DNA of 64,000 bases from Pyrenula massariospora (Eukaryota; Ascomycota; Eurotiomycetes; Pyrenulales; Pyrenulaceae). Below are positions 32,733 through 42,904 of the stretch, piece by piece. Made by a program: the position numbers and the translations under genes. The stretch spans positions 868,001 through 932,000 of the forward strand of contig JAGFMI010000011.1 in NCBI GenBank assembly GCA_021030905.1. The letters are read 5' to 3'. Positions within the stretch are counted from its first letter, which is position 1, and the number at the start of each line of letters is the position of its first letter. Under the pieces are notes generated by a model. It was not told the origin of the DNA. It saw nothing but the letters and a program-made list of their open reading frames with translations, and made no database searches.

Positions 32733-34661
32733 CTATATGGCTGCAGAATCGGCCGTTCGTTGTTTAGATCGTTTAATCCCGACCACAACAAGGTTTCTCG
32801 GACTGTAAGCATAGTCGAATACCGGCTCCACCCAGCAATGGCTGACATCATTTTGCTCCTTTAGAAAGCACCACCGATCAACCACGATCATGCTCTCCAC
32901 CACTGCTGCACTGAAAGCCATCAAGCTCCAGGTGATGCTCAGATTCTTCTTGGCCGGCTCGTATCGTCGCTCATAATCTGCAATGATCTCGTCTGTCAGG
33001 TTTTGTGTCTTTTCACGAACAGCATGTCCATAGTCCGCGTGTTCAATTAGCTTAGCCAAAGCGCCTTTAACATAAGCTGCGAATGAAGTAAAACACGTCT
33101 TTCGGAGGGACCCGACAATCAAGGGTGTGCCGATCTTGTCAGTGTTGCCTAGGCTCCCTCCTCCAATATTTTCAGGCTGGTCAGGCTGATTAATAACTCC
33201 ACGATCCAGGAGAATCCTCTGAAGAAGTGCACGATAAAAATGGCGAGTAAAAAAGGCCTGGCTATCTTCGTGGCCCCAATTATTGGGAGCTTGAACGGCC
33301 ATCATTCTCGCTGTGATATTCAAGCGAATGCCTCGCCCTAATTTGTGCTCGTACACTTCGAATCTATCCGACATGGGAAAGCCGTGGGGGTCGTAAGTTT
33401 CGGATGTACTTTGAAGCCGAGGATGTAACGGGCGGAGAATTGGAAGCTTATAAGTAGCAGGGCCCAGTCTCTCTGTCATGAGGTTGTAGCAACAGCCGAT
33501 CAGGGCCACTGCAGATACAGAAGGGTTCATGCACAATGAACGAAGGCCGTGGTGGATAAGGTTACCACACGAGTGGAGAGAAACAACCATAGAGCTTCCA
33601 GCAAGCTTTGGCTTCGTATACGGCACGCTCAGCCGATGTGCTTCGCCTCGCATATCCTTAGTAGGAGGGTTCTGCGAAAGCTTGTTAGCCGCTTCCCTTG
33701 CGTCATTAGAAGGAAAGCTTGTGAGAGTTTCTTGTTGTAAGTTCTCCAGATACCCGTCCTCAATCTCATGCTCCAGGTACGTTATGCTTCCTTTGCTCCC
33801 ATCAGGCGCCGCATCAGTGGCGATAGGCTGTGGCTGTTTCCCGGTATTAGATGTCGTAGTGCTTGGGACAATGCCATTCCAGGGACCCAAACCCGCCGTG
33901 TCAACGGCTTGAGTTTGCAGCTGCTTTTTATATTCTTTCTTGTTCCTCATTAATTTTTCCTTCGTTGCCAATTTGGCGTAGACATCCATTCCTTTGGCGC
34001 CTTTAATATTATGGTGTACGCGTTCGATAGCCATGACGTGCTTTTTGTAAGGTGGACTGGCGAGCGTCCGTCCCAAATAGTTCTGGCCAGAACCGAAGTC
34101 AATGACATTTGAGACTGGACACCCTGAAATGTTTTCGACCTTCTTGGAAAGTGCATCAACGAATCGTGCGAAGTTTTCTACTTCATGGAGCTTCTTTGGC
34201 TTCATGCCCACAACAAGATGTCGTGGCGTAGGTACATCAGACTCACCGGTCGCCTCCGACCTATCTTTGATATCCCTTGAAAGACAGTGCCGCCTAATAT
34301 TATGAATATACCTTAACAAGCTTTCTGGTGGCATAGCATAGCTTCTCCAAAGTGGACGCTGGTCATAGATTACACCTAGTCCTGGCTGGTTCAATAAGTT
34401 TTCTAAATTCTCGCGTAAAAGTAGGTCGAGGAAGTCATCGATGTCGACTGCTTTGACCCAGTCTCTCCATTCCGCTGGCAGAACGGTCGAGTACAGATCT
34501 GGATCACGAGTCAGGAAATCTAGTATGTGGATCCCACCACACAGATTTCGGAAAATATCATTGTCTGTCGCGAAAGATAGTAGAGACCCAACGTATGCAT
34601 CCTCATCAGACCAGTAGGAGTCGATGGGAAGAACATTCATCATTTTAATAGTATCGATCAT
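32733..34661 (-). CDS. METTL25/RRNAD1-family methyltransferase
   Basis: Single exon, 642 residues. The N-terminal part holds DFLTRDPDLYSTVLPAEWR and PPESLLRYIHNIRR, then KKLHEVENFARFVDAL leads into the SAM-binding core: SNVIDFGSGQNYLGRTLA is motif I, HVMAIERVHHNIKGAKGMD is the acidic second strand, and VVSLHSCGNLIHHGLRSL with ALIGCCYNLM gives the later core. Between them a Lys-rich helix and a low-complexity linker (about residues 230-350) are inserted. The C-terminus VFDYAYSPRNLVVVGIKR closes the fold. Animal relatives METTL25 and METTL25B (RRNAD1) are linked to ribosome methylation; the fungal substrate is not established. Convergent with the F-box-like gene and divergent from scytalone dehydratase. 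Confidence 0.85.
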   Translation of the reverse strand: MIDTIKMMNVLPIDSYWSDEDAYVGSLLSFATDNDIFRNLCGGIHILDFLTRDPDLYSTVLPAEWRDWVKAVDIDDFLDLLLRENLENLLNQPGLGVIYDQRPLWRSYAMPPESLLRYIHNIRRHCLSRDIKDRSEATGESDVPTPRHLVVGMKPKKLHEVENFARFVDALSKKVENISGCPVSNVIDFGSGQNYLGRTLASPPYKKHVMAIERVHHNIKGAKGMDVYAKLATKEKLMRNKKEYKKQLQTQAVDTAGLGPWNGIVPSTTTSNTGKQPQPIATDAAPDGSKGSITYLEHEIEDGYLENLQQETLTSFPSNDAREAANKLSQNPPTKDMRGEAHRLSVPYTKPKLAGSSMVVSLHSCGNLIHHGLRSLCMNPSVSAVALIGCCYNLMTERLGPATYKLPILRPLHPRLQSTSETYDPHGFPMSDRFEVYEHKLGRGIRLNITARMMAVQAPNNWGHEDSQAFFTRHFYRALLQRILLDRGVINQPDQPENIGGGSLGNTDKIGTPLIVGSLRKTCFTSFAAYVKGALAKLIEHADYGHAVREKTQNLTDEIIADYERRYEPAKKNLSITWSLMAFSAAVVESMIVVDRWCFLKEQNDVSHCWVEPVFDYAYSPRNLVVVGIKRSKQRTADSAAI

Positions 34662-35250
34662 GTTAGATCATGGGCTGCATGATATAGAGTTCTTCGCATC
34701 TGCCTCTTTCAGTCTCATATCGAAGGGGTTTTAGTCATACGGTGCCCAAGGCACGAAGTTACAATGGTGGTTAGATGTTTCGGAGAGTCAACATCGAGCA
34801 CTTGCGGAGTTTCTCTTTAGAAGCTACTCTATTTTTGGTCTAGCGCACTTAATAGCTCCATTCTTCGCACGAGCCTCGCAATTGTCCGGCTTGTGGGTTT
34901 TTGTTCTTCACTTCTTCATTACTGACAATTTTACTTCTACGTTGTATGCACACGTTTTCCGACAAATTCTACACGATCCGTGCGTGGTCTAGGCGTTGTG
35001 CTTTCCAAACTTTATTCAGGCGTCCCAGAGAAGGTGTCCGAAGCCTGTCCGTTCGTGTAACGTAGGCTATCCGAGCCAATGTCCGTAGCCAGATCAACAG
35101 TCCGATACCGTGGCAGAGGTAGGCTGGTATATAAAGAATGCTTCGTAGACCTAGTCCGGAAGCCTCGTATAGGATTACAACCTTTCTACCACTGCTGCGT
35201 TATCTTTCATTAAACTTTCCTTCCAAACCATTACGGTTCGTCTAGCAACC
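34662..35250. other. divergent promoter region
   Basis: About 590 bases between the methyltransferase and scytalone dehydratase genes. The right end has the TATA box listed separately. Confidence 0.5.
35128..35135 (+). promoter_or_regulatory. TATA box of scytalone dehydratase gene
   Basis: TATATAAA, a full consensus, about 116 bases before the ATG at 35251. Confidence 0.6.
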
Positions 35251-35917
35251 ATGGCTGTCTCTTTCGATGGTAGGTCTGTCGCCGTTCCTTTACGAAAGGC
35301 TACTGATGGTTCTAGAGATGCTTGGCTGTCAGGCCGCCTGCTTCGAATGGGCAGATAGCTATGATACCAAGGACTGGACTCGTTTGTCCAAGTGTATTGC
35401 TCCAACAGTCAGAGTATGTTTGCCCACAGGAATCTTCTGCCCGAAAGTCCGCTGACATTTTCTCTAGGTAGATTACCGATCGTTCCTTGACAAGCTGTGG
35501 GAAGCTATGCCTGCCGACGAATTCATTGCCATGGCTAGCTCCCCTACAGTCCTTGGCGACAAGACCCTTCGCACCCAGCACTTCATTGGAGGAACAAAAT
35601 GGGAAAAGGTATCAGATGACGAGATAATTGGCTGGCATCAGATGCGTGTACCCCATCAGAGATACGCGGACGAATCACTGCAGATGGTGGCTCTGAAAGG
35701 GCATGCTCACAGCACCAACCAGCATTGGTACAAGAAGGTCGACGGCCAGTGGAAATTTGCCGGACTTTGTCCTATCATCCACTGGGGTGAATTCGACTGG
35801 GATCAAATATTTGCCAGTGGGCGGGAAGAGCATGGTGAGGAGCAGGAAGCCAAGGTGAAGCATGTGGAGCAGGCGGAGCAGGCCATGGGTATTCCACCAA
35901 CTGCAGTTGCCGCATGA
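35251..35917 (+). CDS. SCD1: scytalone dehydratase
   Basis: Three exons (35251-35269, 35316-35413, 35468-35917), all with canonical GT-AG introns and consistent phases, give 188 residues. The small alpha+beta barrel is recognisable from the start: [75 protein letters not shown] and [13 protein letters not shown]. The two histidines of RTQHFIG and VPHQRY correspond to the catalytic His pair, and the Tyr/Asp residues of the first segment to the active-site tyrosine and aspartate of the known enzyme. It dehydrates scytalone and vermelone in DHN-melanin synthesis. No polyketide synthase or reductase of that pathway is in the window, so the gene is not clustered here. A charged tail ([20 protein letters not shown]) extends past the core. 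Confidence 0.92.
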
Positions 35918-36677
35918 GGAGGGAATAGCGGACTCTCGAGGGGCGGGTGGCGCTGGACCGCAGACAAAGGCTCTTTCCAAGCCCGCGCAGCAGATATAAC
36001 CGTCTTGGAGTTATAAATATAAGCCGTGATGGTGCACGACATTGACCTTCTATAAACGTCTGCGGAATTAGATATATGTTTCAATTACTTCAAGAATGTG
36101 ACTACCGTTTGATCGTCAACACTAAATGTAGAGTAAAGGAGGCTCGCACTCGGATAATCATGTTTCAGGGACTGCAACGTCGCCAGCCGTCCGTCTGTCA
36201 GCCTCGCGCCCTTGCAGCTAAGCTCAGAAGGTGTCCCCGAATCTCCGCGTTGGAGCGGCTCTCTCGCCTCCTTTCCCGGTCCGGGATGGCCGATGGCTGC
36301 GCATGAATTATCCTGCGACGATCATCCGTTGGGGGCCATATCGTTAAAATGTAAAGCATCTTAATTAGGGAAAAGCGACACTGCGCCTCTTCCATCCTCC
36401 ATGGAGAAGAGCTTTGGAAGATGATGATGACTGACAGCGGCTAGATGCTTGACGTTTCAGGTGAGACAAGGAGGAAGAGAATCCTGGATTTTCCCGCCGC
36501 TCGTCCTGTGTAAGCGGCAACTCCATTCCCCTGATCTCGTGTAATGCACTTTTCTGGGCAAGGCGCTTGCTCCTTCCTTGAGGCACGGGATTTCTTGTGT
36601 CTGCGCTGAGCTGCCTATAATTCGTGACGCTTCTGCTGCTCACTGTTTAATCCAATTCTCCTTCGCAATTTTCACTT
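35918..36677. other. intergenic, promoter of GH18 gene
   Basis: 3' flank of scytalone dehydratase and promoter of the following gene. No other feature called. Confidence 0.5.
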
Positions 36678-37766
36678 ATGGCGACCCCGAACCCCCCAAC
36701 CTTTCCTACCCCAGAGGTGCCAGATGACCAGAAAAATCGCCTTATTTACTATGTTCAGACTTTCAAACAAAAGAATGGCGACAACATATCGATTCTGCCT
36801 ATTCAGCAGAACCAGACCGGAGTAACGCATATCTACTTAGCCGCCATCCATGTTAATGAAACCCCGGGAGACGTTGTGCTGAATGACAATAAATTCGATG
36901 ATCCTTACTACGCTCAACTCTGGCCCGAGGTCAAGACGTTGCAAGACAACGGCATCAGAGTGAATGGCATGCTGGGAGGTGCCGCGCGGGGTAGCTTTGC
37001 GAGGCTAGACGTTGGAAATTCCCAGTATGCAGATAAATTCGAAGATTACTACGGGCCTCTACGAGATGCAATCAAGGGTAAAAATCTGAACGGACTAGAT
37101 CTGGACGTGGAGGAGGACATGACCCAACAAGGGATTACACAGCTAGTCGATAGATTAAAGAACGACTTCCCCAACGACTTCGACATTACATTTTCTCCAG
37201 TGGCATCGGCTATGACCGGCGGTGGAAATCTCTCTGGCTTTGACTATGAAATGGTCGAGTGCTGCGTAGGGCCAAAGGTCTCGTGGTACAACCTGCAACT
37301 CTATAATGGTTTCGGCGACATTTCGAGCACAGACAACTACGACCAGGTCATCAAAGCAAATTGGCCGGCAAATAAGATCGTGGCTGGGGCACTCACAAAT
37401 CCAGATAATGGGTCCGGAGGATACGTGGAGCCGCAAGACCTAGCGACGGTGGTTGGGAAATTGAAAAGCGCATATCAAGACTTTGGAGGCGTTGCAGGGT
37501 GGGAATACTTCAATTCAAATCCGGATCCGACAAAGCCATGGGAATGGGCACAAACGGTTGGCGGAAGCCCGGTGACGAGTAGGGTGAAGTATGCGTCGCC
37601 TAAGGTAGAGATGAGTAAGGGCTTCGATTCAATGAAAAAAGGAGTTCAAATCTGCGTGAATGAGGTTGGTGATGAAGATAACGACGAGGAAGATAGGAGG
37701 GAAATGGCTGATGGCTGCATACCCTGGAATCTGCTGGGGCCGTTGCGTCATATTTTCTGTAGATGA
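36678..37766 (+). CDS. GH18 chitinase-like protein, no signal peptide
   Basis: Single exon, 362 residues. The barrel motifs are RLIYYVQTF at the first strand, GVTHIYLAAIHV at the second, RVNGMLGGAARGSF at the third, and the catalytic strand LNGLDLDVEED. E145 is the expected acid/base and D141 and D143 precede it; the first Asp of the usual DGxDxDxE pattern is Asn (N138). DITFSPVASAM and SWYNLQLYNGFG, then GVAGWEYFNSNP, complete the barrel. There is no signal peptide, so the enzyme would act inside the cell or leave by another route. The tail from about residue 310 is acidic and not part of the barrel. Relatives hydrolyse chitin or N-glycan chitobiose cores. Confidence 0.83.
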   Translation: MATPNPPTFPTPEVPDDQKNRLIYYVQTFKQKNGDNISILPIQQNQTGVTHIYLAAIHVNETPGDVVLNDNKFDDPYYAQLWPEVKTLQDNGIRVNGMLGGAARGSFARLDVGNSQYADKFEDYYGPLRDAIKGKNLNGLDLDVEEDMTQQGITQLVDRLKNDFPNDFDITFSPVASAMTGGGNLSGFDYEMVECCVGPKVSWYNLQLYNGFGDISSTDNYDQVIKANWPANKIVAGALTNPDNGSGGYVEPQDLATVVGKLKSAYQDFGGVAGWEYFNSNPDPTKPWEWAQTVGGSPVTSRVKYASPKVEMSKGFDSMKKGVQICVNEVGDEDNDEEDRREMADGCIPWNLLGPLRHIFCR

Positions 37767-38067
37767 AATCTAAAAATTTCCAGACATTCACTTCACCCTG
37801 CACAACCTACATGAAGCTCTAGAAGCCTCTAATTACAGCATTCTTGACTTAGGCTTACAGGCAGCATTCGACTTTTTGGGTGACTCGTCTCGGCAACTGT
37901 AGCTCTCCCATCTTCCTCTTCGCGCAGTGACGCAACGGTCATTCGTTGCCGTCGCATACGAGTGAAAGACTCATTCTCGGCCATTGCTTTTTACTGCTTG
38001 ATCCTCCCACTCTTGTCATGCGGTAGCACTTACTTTTCGCTGCTAGAAGCAGTGAAATGATACCATC
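37767..38067. other. intergenic, promoter of PhoD-like gene
   Basis: About 300 bases between tandem genes; nothing specific recognised. Confidence 0.5.
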
Positions 38068-39911
38068 ATGCCGTCGCCGTCGAATGCGATCCTCTCGCTA
38101 GCCTCAACCATCATCCGGCTCGCATCTTACCTTTTCTTAAGATGGGTATGCCCCTGCTGTATTGTGGTAGCCTGTTTGCATTCTAATGCTCTTTTTATTT
38201 AGATTCCTGGCCATCATTTCCCTCCCGTTATCTTTACATTCCTCGCTATCTACCTCACCACGCTTGCGTTAAGCGATCGGAGCCATCCAGCACCACTGTC
38301 GAGCTCATCCATCCGGTCGCAAGATGGGAAAAGAGGAGGTGAAATGGCCAAAGATTCCGAGGGGCCCATTAACGATGCAGGATCCTACTGGAATTCATTC
38401 AGGGTCCTCCTTAGCGGCGTCCCTCATGCATCGTCTAGATGGTCATCCACCCTCACAGTCGCCATAAACATCCTGCTCACTATCAGCACGGCCGACATGG
38501 TGTTTCGGCCACTTCTTTACCCGAGCGAGAATCTACGCTTCACACGAGTTGGTCATGTCTTGCCGGGAGCAGCCAAAATACTCGTTCGTGAGCCGGACGC
38601 TGCTCAGCTGCCTCTGATATTGTCGTATCAAGCAACCGGCTCTGAAGCATGGACCGAGGCGGGCAAGCTCCACAAGCTAGACGAGACAACTGATTTCACA
38701 TCTAGCATCACTTTGAACTATCTGAGCTCGGAGACATCGTACACCTATCGGTTCTCAAACAACTTGGAAGGAGACTTTACGACACCGCCTGAAGCATCTG
38801 ACAGCGTTACATTTCTCACTTCTTCCTGTATAAAAGCGCGGTTTCCATATAATTCTTTTATAGACCCATTAGAAATCCGAGGCTTCCGCCATCTACGCTC
38901 AATTCTTGACAAGCTCCCATCTCCATCAAAGTTTATGCTTTTCTTGGGGGACTTTATCTACGTCGACGTCCCTTGGCGCATGTCTTCAAGCGTTGCCCAT
39001 TACCGCTCCGAGTACCGACGTGTCTATTCATCTCCCAGCTGGTCACTCTCCCCGTCCCTCAAAAATCTCCCCTGGCTTCACACCCTCGATGATCATGGTA
39101 TGTTCAATTATATCCATTGATGCTTTGTGTCTCGCTTCTAAAGCTCACTGTTATCGAAGAAATCGCCAATGACTGGTCCGGTGGTTCCCAGCAACCCCCC
39201 TACCCGGCGGCAGCTGATCCGTTCTGGCATTATCACGTTGAGGTAAATCCACCCGCGCCAGCAAAGTCCGATCCGAGAAACGTAACTTTCTTTACCTGGA
39301 GTCAAGGCCCAGCGTCCTTTTTCATGTTGGACACTCGTACCTACCGGACAAATCCAGAACCGAATCCCGACGCCACAATCCTCGGACCGGACCAACTGTC
39401 GGCGCTGATTGACTTCATTCTTCAGCCACCCGGCACTGGTGTGAAATGGAAGTTCATAGCCTCCTCCGTCCCTTTCACGAAGAACTGGCGCGTCGGTACA
39501 TCAGATACGTGGGGAGGCTTTCTCCAGGAACGTGCACAGGTGTTGATGGCTATGCATAAAGCTGAAGCTGAACTCGGCGTACGCGTCATCGTCTTGTCTG
39601 GAGACAGGCACGAATTTGGGGCAGTGCGGTTCCCGCATATGGCTCATCCCGCCATCGCGGCAGACAAGAATGGCCCTCATGAGTTCAGCGTGGGACCGTT
39701 GAGTATGTTCTACCTACCTGTTCCCACTTTCAAGCAGGTTGATGAGGAGGATGTCATTATCAAGTATCTACCCGCGGGAAACTCCAAGGTTGGAGCCATT
39801 GACATCAAATCGCTGACCGATCAAGGGGGCTCGACGGTGAGTCGGATGGAATACACGCTGTACATTGACGGCAAGGACGCATGGACATACTATCTGGATG
39901 CTCCAGCGTGA
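38068..39911 (+). CDS. PhoD-like metallophosphatase with N-terminal membrane segments
   Basis: Three exons (38068-38145, 38203-39097, 39160-39911) give 574 residues. The first exon and start of the second encode two hydrophobic segments (ILSLASTIIRLASYLFLRW and FPPVIFTFLAIYLTTLAL), followed by a third near STLTVAINILLTISTADMV, so the protein is membrane-anchored. The enzyme domain starts with an FN3-like strand region (RFTRVGHVLPGAAKILVREP), then GDFIYVDVP, the splice-restored DDHEIANDW, FFMLDTRTYR, FIASSVPFTKNW and LSGDRHEFG, the metal-binding order of PhoD alkaline phosphatases. The DDHE motif is complete only after removing the second intron, which supports the model. Such proteins release phosphate from esters at the cell surface or in organelles. 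Confidence 0.88.
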
Positions 39912-40988
39912 TCTAAAATGCCCATCTCAGTATAATAGACATAGACTATCATATAGAGCCTTTTGTCGAATTATTGTGACGACTGCTGTGGTGAGGAAAC
40001 CTTTTTTTACTTGACGTGCAATTATCGTGTCATCTATCATACCCCTGTCCCTTCCCCCAAAGGCGCCTTGCTGCGGCAGACTTCCCCCGCGCTCCTGCCG
40101 CTTCACTTGCAGCGTGGAAGGCATGCTAGCGGCCCCGGCGGCTTCGTCAAAATTTGGACATCCGCACAATGAATGAAGCACTTTTGCAGCTTTTCAAAAA
40201 TACTTCAAACCGCCGGCTTATGCCGCCCACGCAGATTCGTGTACCTAAGCTAAATCTTTAGTCCCCCGATCGTACGACCACAGCAGTCCCCTGAAACAGA
40301 TCTGAGGGAAGCCGTTACTTGGTTCACAATCGGGCGCTCAATGCGTTGACGATGGTACTTGCGGTCTCCAAGCTTCGTGGGGGCGATGCATCGTGTTCCT
40401 CTTTTCCAACCATACAAAAAGAGATTCTTTCAAAGCACGACGGTGATAGGGCGTCGGCTCGTCGCCCGAACATGTCGGATCCCACGCCGAGTGATAAAGA
40501 GACTACCTCGACTGCATAATCCATCTGCAAACCTCGGACTTACGTCCGCCTCTTTATGCAGGTCCCACGGCCGGTCCGCAACGGTCCCTGGCTAAGTGGG
40601 GTGGCTCCGTGATCCCGGCCTGCCTCCGAAAGTCTACTTACTGCTTGCAGCTTTAGATTGAAGCTCCAACTTAAGAGGCGTTCATGCCCGTCGACGCCGC
40701 AACGGATAGATCCTCATCGCTCGCTTGTTATCATGGCGCGATCCACCGCTTTGTTATCAAGGGTAGCTCTACTACCCCGCCGCTTCCAGCCGCCGGCAGT
40801 CAATTTGGACGGCATCATGAGTAGTGGGGTGCGGCGTCGAAGATTTGTCAATTGCTTCAGATTGTGCGATTTTTACCCTAAGTCTTTCCAGAATTCTCTG
40901 CTCTTTGTGGTTTCTGTTCCCGCATCTCTTTGTCTTGTTCTCTCGCTTGGTCGTTCTCGTTGAGCCTCAATAATCCGGCAATTGCAAT
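39912..40988. other. intergenic, no gene supported
   Basis: About 1.1 kb with only short frames. Should contain the 3' end of the phosphatase gene and the promoter of the methyltransferase gene. Confidence 0.55.
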
Positions 40989-42417
40989 ATGGGTTCTATC
41001 CAAGTCACGACACCTTCGCTCACCTCCCTTGCAGAATCTCTGCTCGCAGCTGCAAAGCATTATGAAACATCCGACAAGGCGAAGAAGGACCCGCTTCAGA
41101 AAGCAGACATCATGAAAACTGCAGAGCAGATAACAAGACAGCTGAAAGATCCAAGAGATGTTATCTTCGATCAATATGCTCCTGTGAGTGACGCGAGGTT
41201 CAGCAGAATGGCCGAACCCAGCTTCTCCAAGAGCTCTTCGCTTACATGTACTTCGGTAGATGGCGCAAGTCTCAAGCCTGCGAGCGCTTCTACATCTAGG
41301 GGTATTTGAAAATGTACCTAAAGAAGGCAGCATCACGGCCAAAGACTTGGCAGCGAAGACAGGCGCAGATGAGAGTTTGATTGGTCAGTTTATCCAGTCC
41401 TGACCATTATCAATCTGAACAATCTGAACAATATCCAGCCCGACTGATGCGACTCCCCGTCCTCTCTGGCATTTTCCATAGCCCAAGTCTGCACGAATAC
41501 TCCCACACTCCTTACTCTCTAGCCTATATCTCCAATGGCGCCGAAGGCGAATTTTTCAAGCTAATGTTCATTATTCCTTCCTCCGCCATTCCTATACCTC
41601 TCTAACACCACATCCCAGGGTCGACAACATCTACGCAACCTCCACCCGCTTCCCCGAATTCTTCTCCCCCGCCGCCCACGGCCCGCACGACGTCAACACC
41701 AACACCTCGATCCCCCTCTCCTGGCGCTACGGCACCTACCCCATGGACGGCTACCACACCATGCTCAAAGTCCCCGGCCGCATCGAGCTCTTCACCCGTG
41801 CCATGCCCGGCCACGACCACCTCGTCCCGGTGCTGGGCATGTACCCCTACGGCCCCGAACTCTCTCGACTCGTCTCAGCTTCCACCCCGGCGCGCCCGCT
41901 CATCGTCGACATCGGCGGTGGCAACGGCGACACCCTCCGCCAGATCAAGGCCGCCTACCCAGAACTCTCCTCCGCGCCTATGGTACTGGAGGAGATGCCG
42001 CACGTGCTCGCCCAGGCCGGCGACCTATCCTCAAACGCAATCACGAGTGTACCGCACGACTTCTTCACCCCCCAACCCATCCAAAACGCCCACGCCTACC
42101 TCATCCGCCGCTGCATCCACAACTGGGCCCACGACCCCGCCCTCGCGCTCCTGCGCCACACCGCCGCCGCCATGGGCCCGGACTCGCGCATCCTGGTCAA
42201 CGAGATGGCGGTGCCCGAGTCGGACGAGGAGGTGGAGAGGATGGGGACGGACTACACGGTGTACTGGCTGGACCATGCGATGATGATGTTTGGGGGGAGG
42301 GAGCGGACGGTGAGGGAGTATGAGGGGTTGTTTGGGGAGGCGGGGTTGAGGGTTGTGAGGGTGTGGAGGGCGGGGGAGGGGGGGTGTCAGTGTGTTTTTG
42401 AGGGGGTCAAGGTTTAG
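40989..42417 (+). CDS. plant-type SAM-dependent O-methyltransferase
   Basis: Four exons (40989-41183, 41260-41383, 41439-41565, 41619-42417) give 414 residues with all phases matching. The N-terminal dimerisation part includes LLHLGVF and a winged-helix segment with SLAYISNGAEGEFFKLMVDN restored by the last splice. The methyltransferase core shows PLIVDIGGGNGDTLRQI (SAM motif I), a VLEEMPHVL acidic strand, RRCIHNWAHDPAL with the presumed catalytic His, and ILVNEMAVPE. This is the Methyltransf_2 (PF00891) family, whose fungal members methylate hydroxyl groups on polyketides and other small molecules. Codon use in the last exon is strongly C/G-ending, unlike the first exons. No polyketide synthase is near it here. 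Confidence 0.9.
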
Positions 42418-42904
42418 CAGTTGGCCTTGGGGATAGGGGAGGGGGTACGAAGGAGGTTGCGCTGTGGGAGGGAGCCAAAAGTTCGATAGATGGTTAGCTA
42501 CCCAGGTAGATTAGACTAGACGTGCGCCATCAAAAGCCGAGGTTGGGAAAATATCATGTGTGAGAAATTATGTATCAATTTCTTTCTTCGAGAAGCGAAG
42601 ATACCTCAGCATTACCGCTTCGAGGCATGCGTATGCACTGTACTTCCTTAACCAGCTCCACGAACGCATCCCCCGGCATCAAATGCACTAAAGCCCAGCA
42701 GGCCATTCTCCGATCGAACAATCATTAAATCCATGAATCAACTGATTCGACCGCATAGACTTTTGCCTCACGAGCGCCCAACATCAAAAAGCAAGAAAAA
42801 ATCCACGTCGCTAGCGGCCGTAACTTTCATACCCCAGTCCCCCGCCATGTCAGTCGTACACCTTCCCCCCTTCGGCACCCCGCCCCAGCCTTGGCACAAC
42901 CAAC
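42418..42904. other. spacer between convergent genes
   Basis: 3' flanks of the O-methyltransferase and hapX genes. No other feature seen. Confidence 0.55.
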
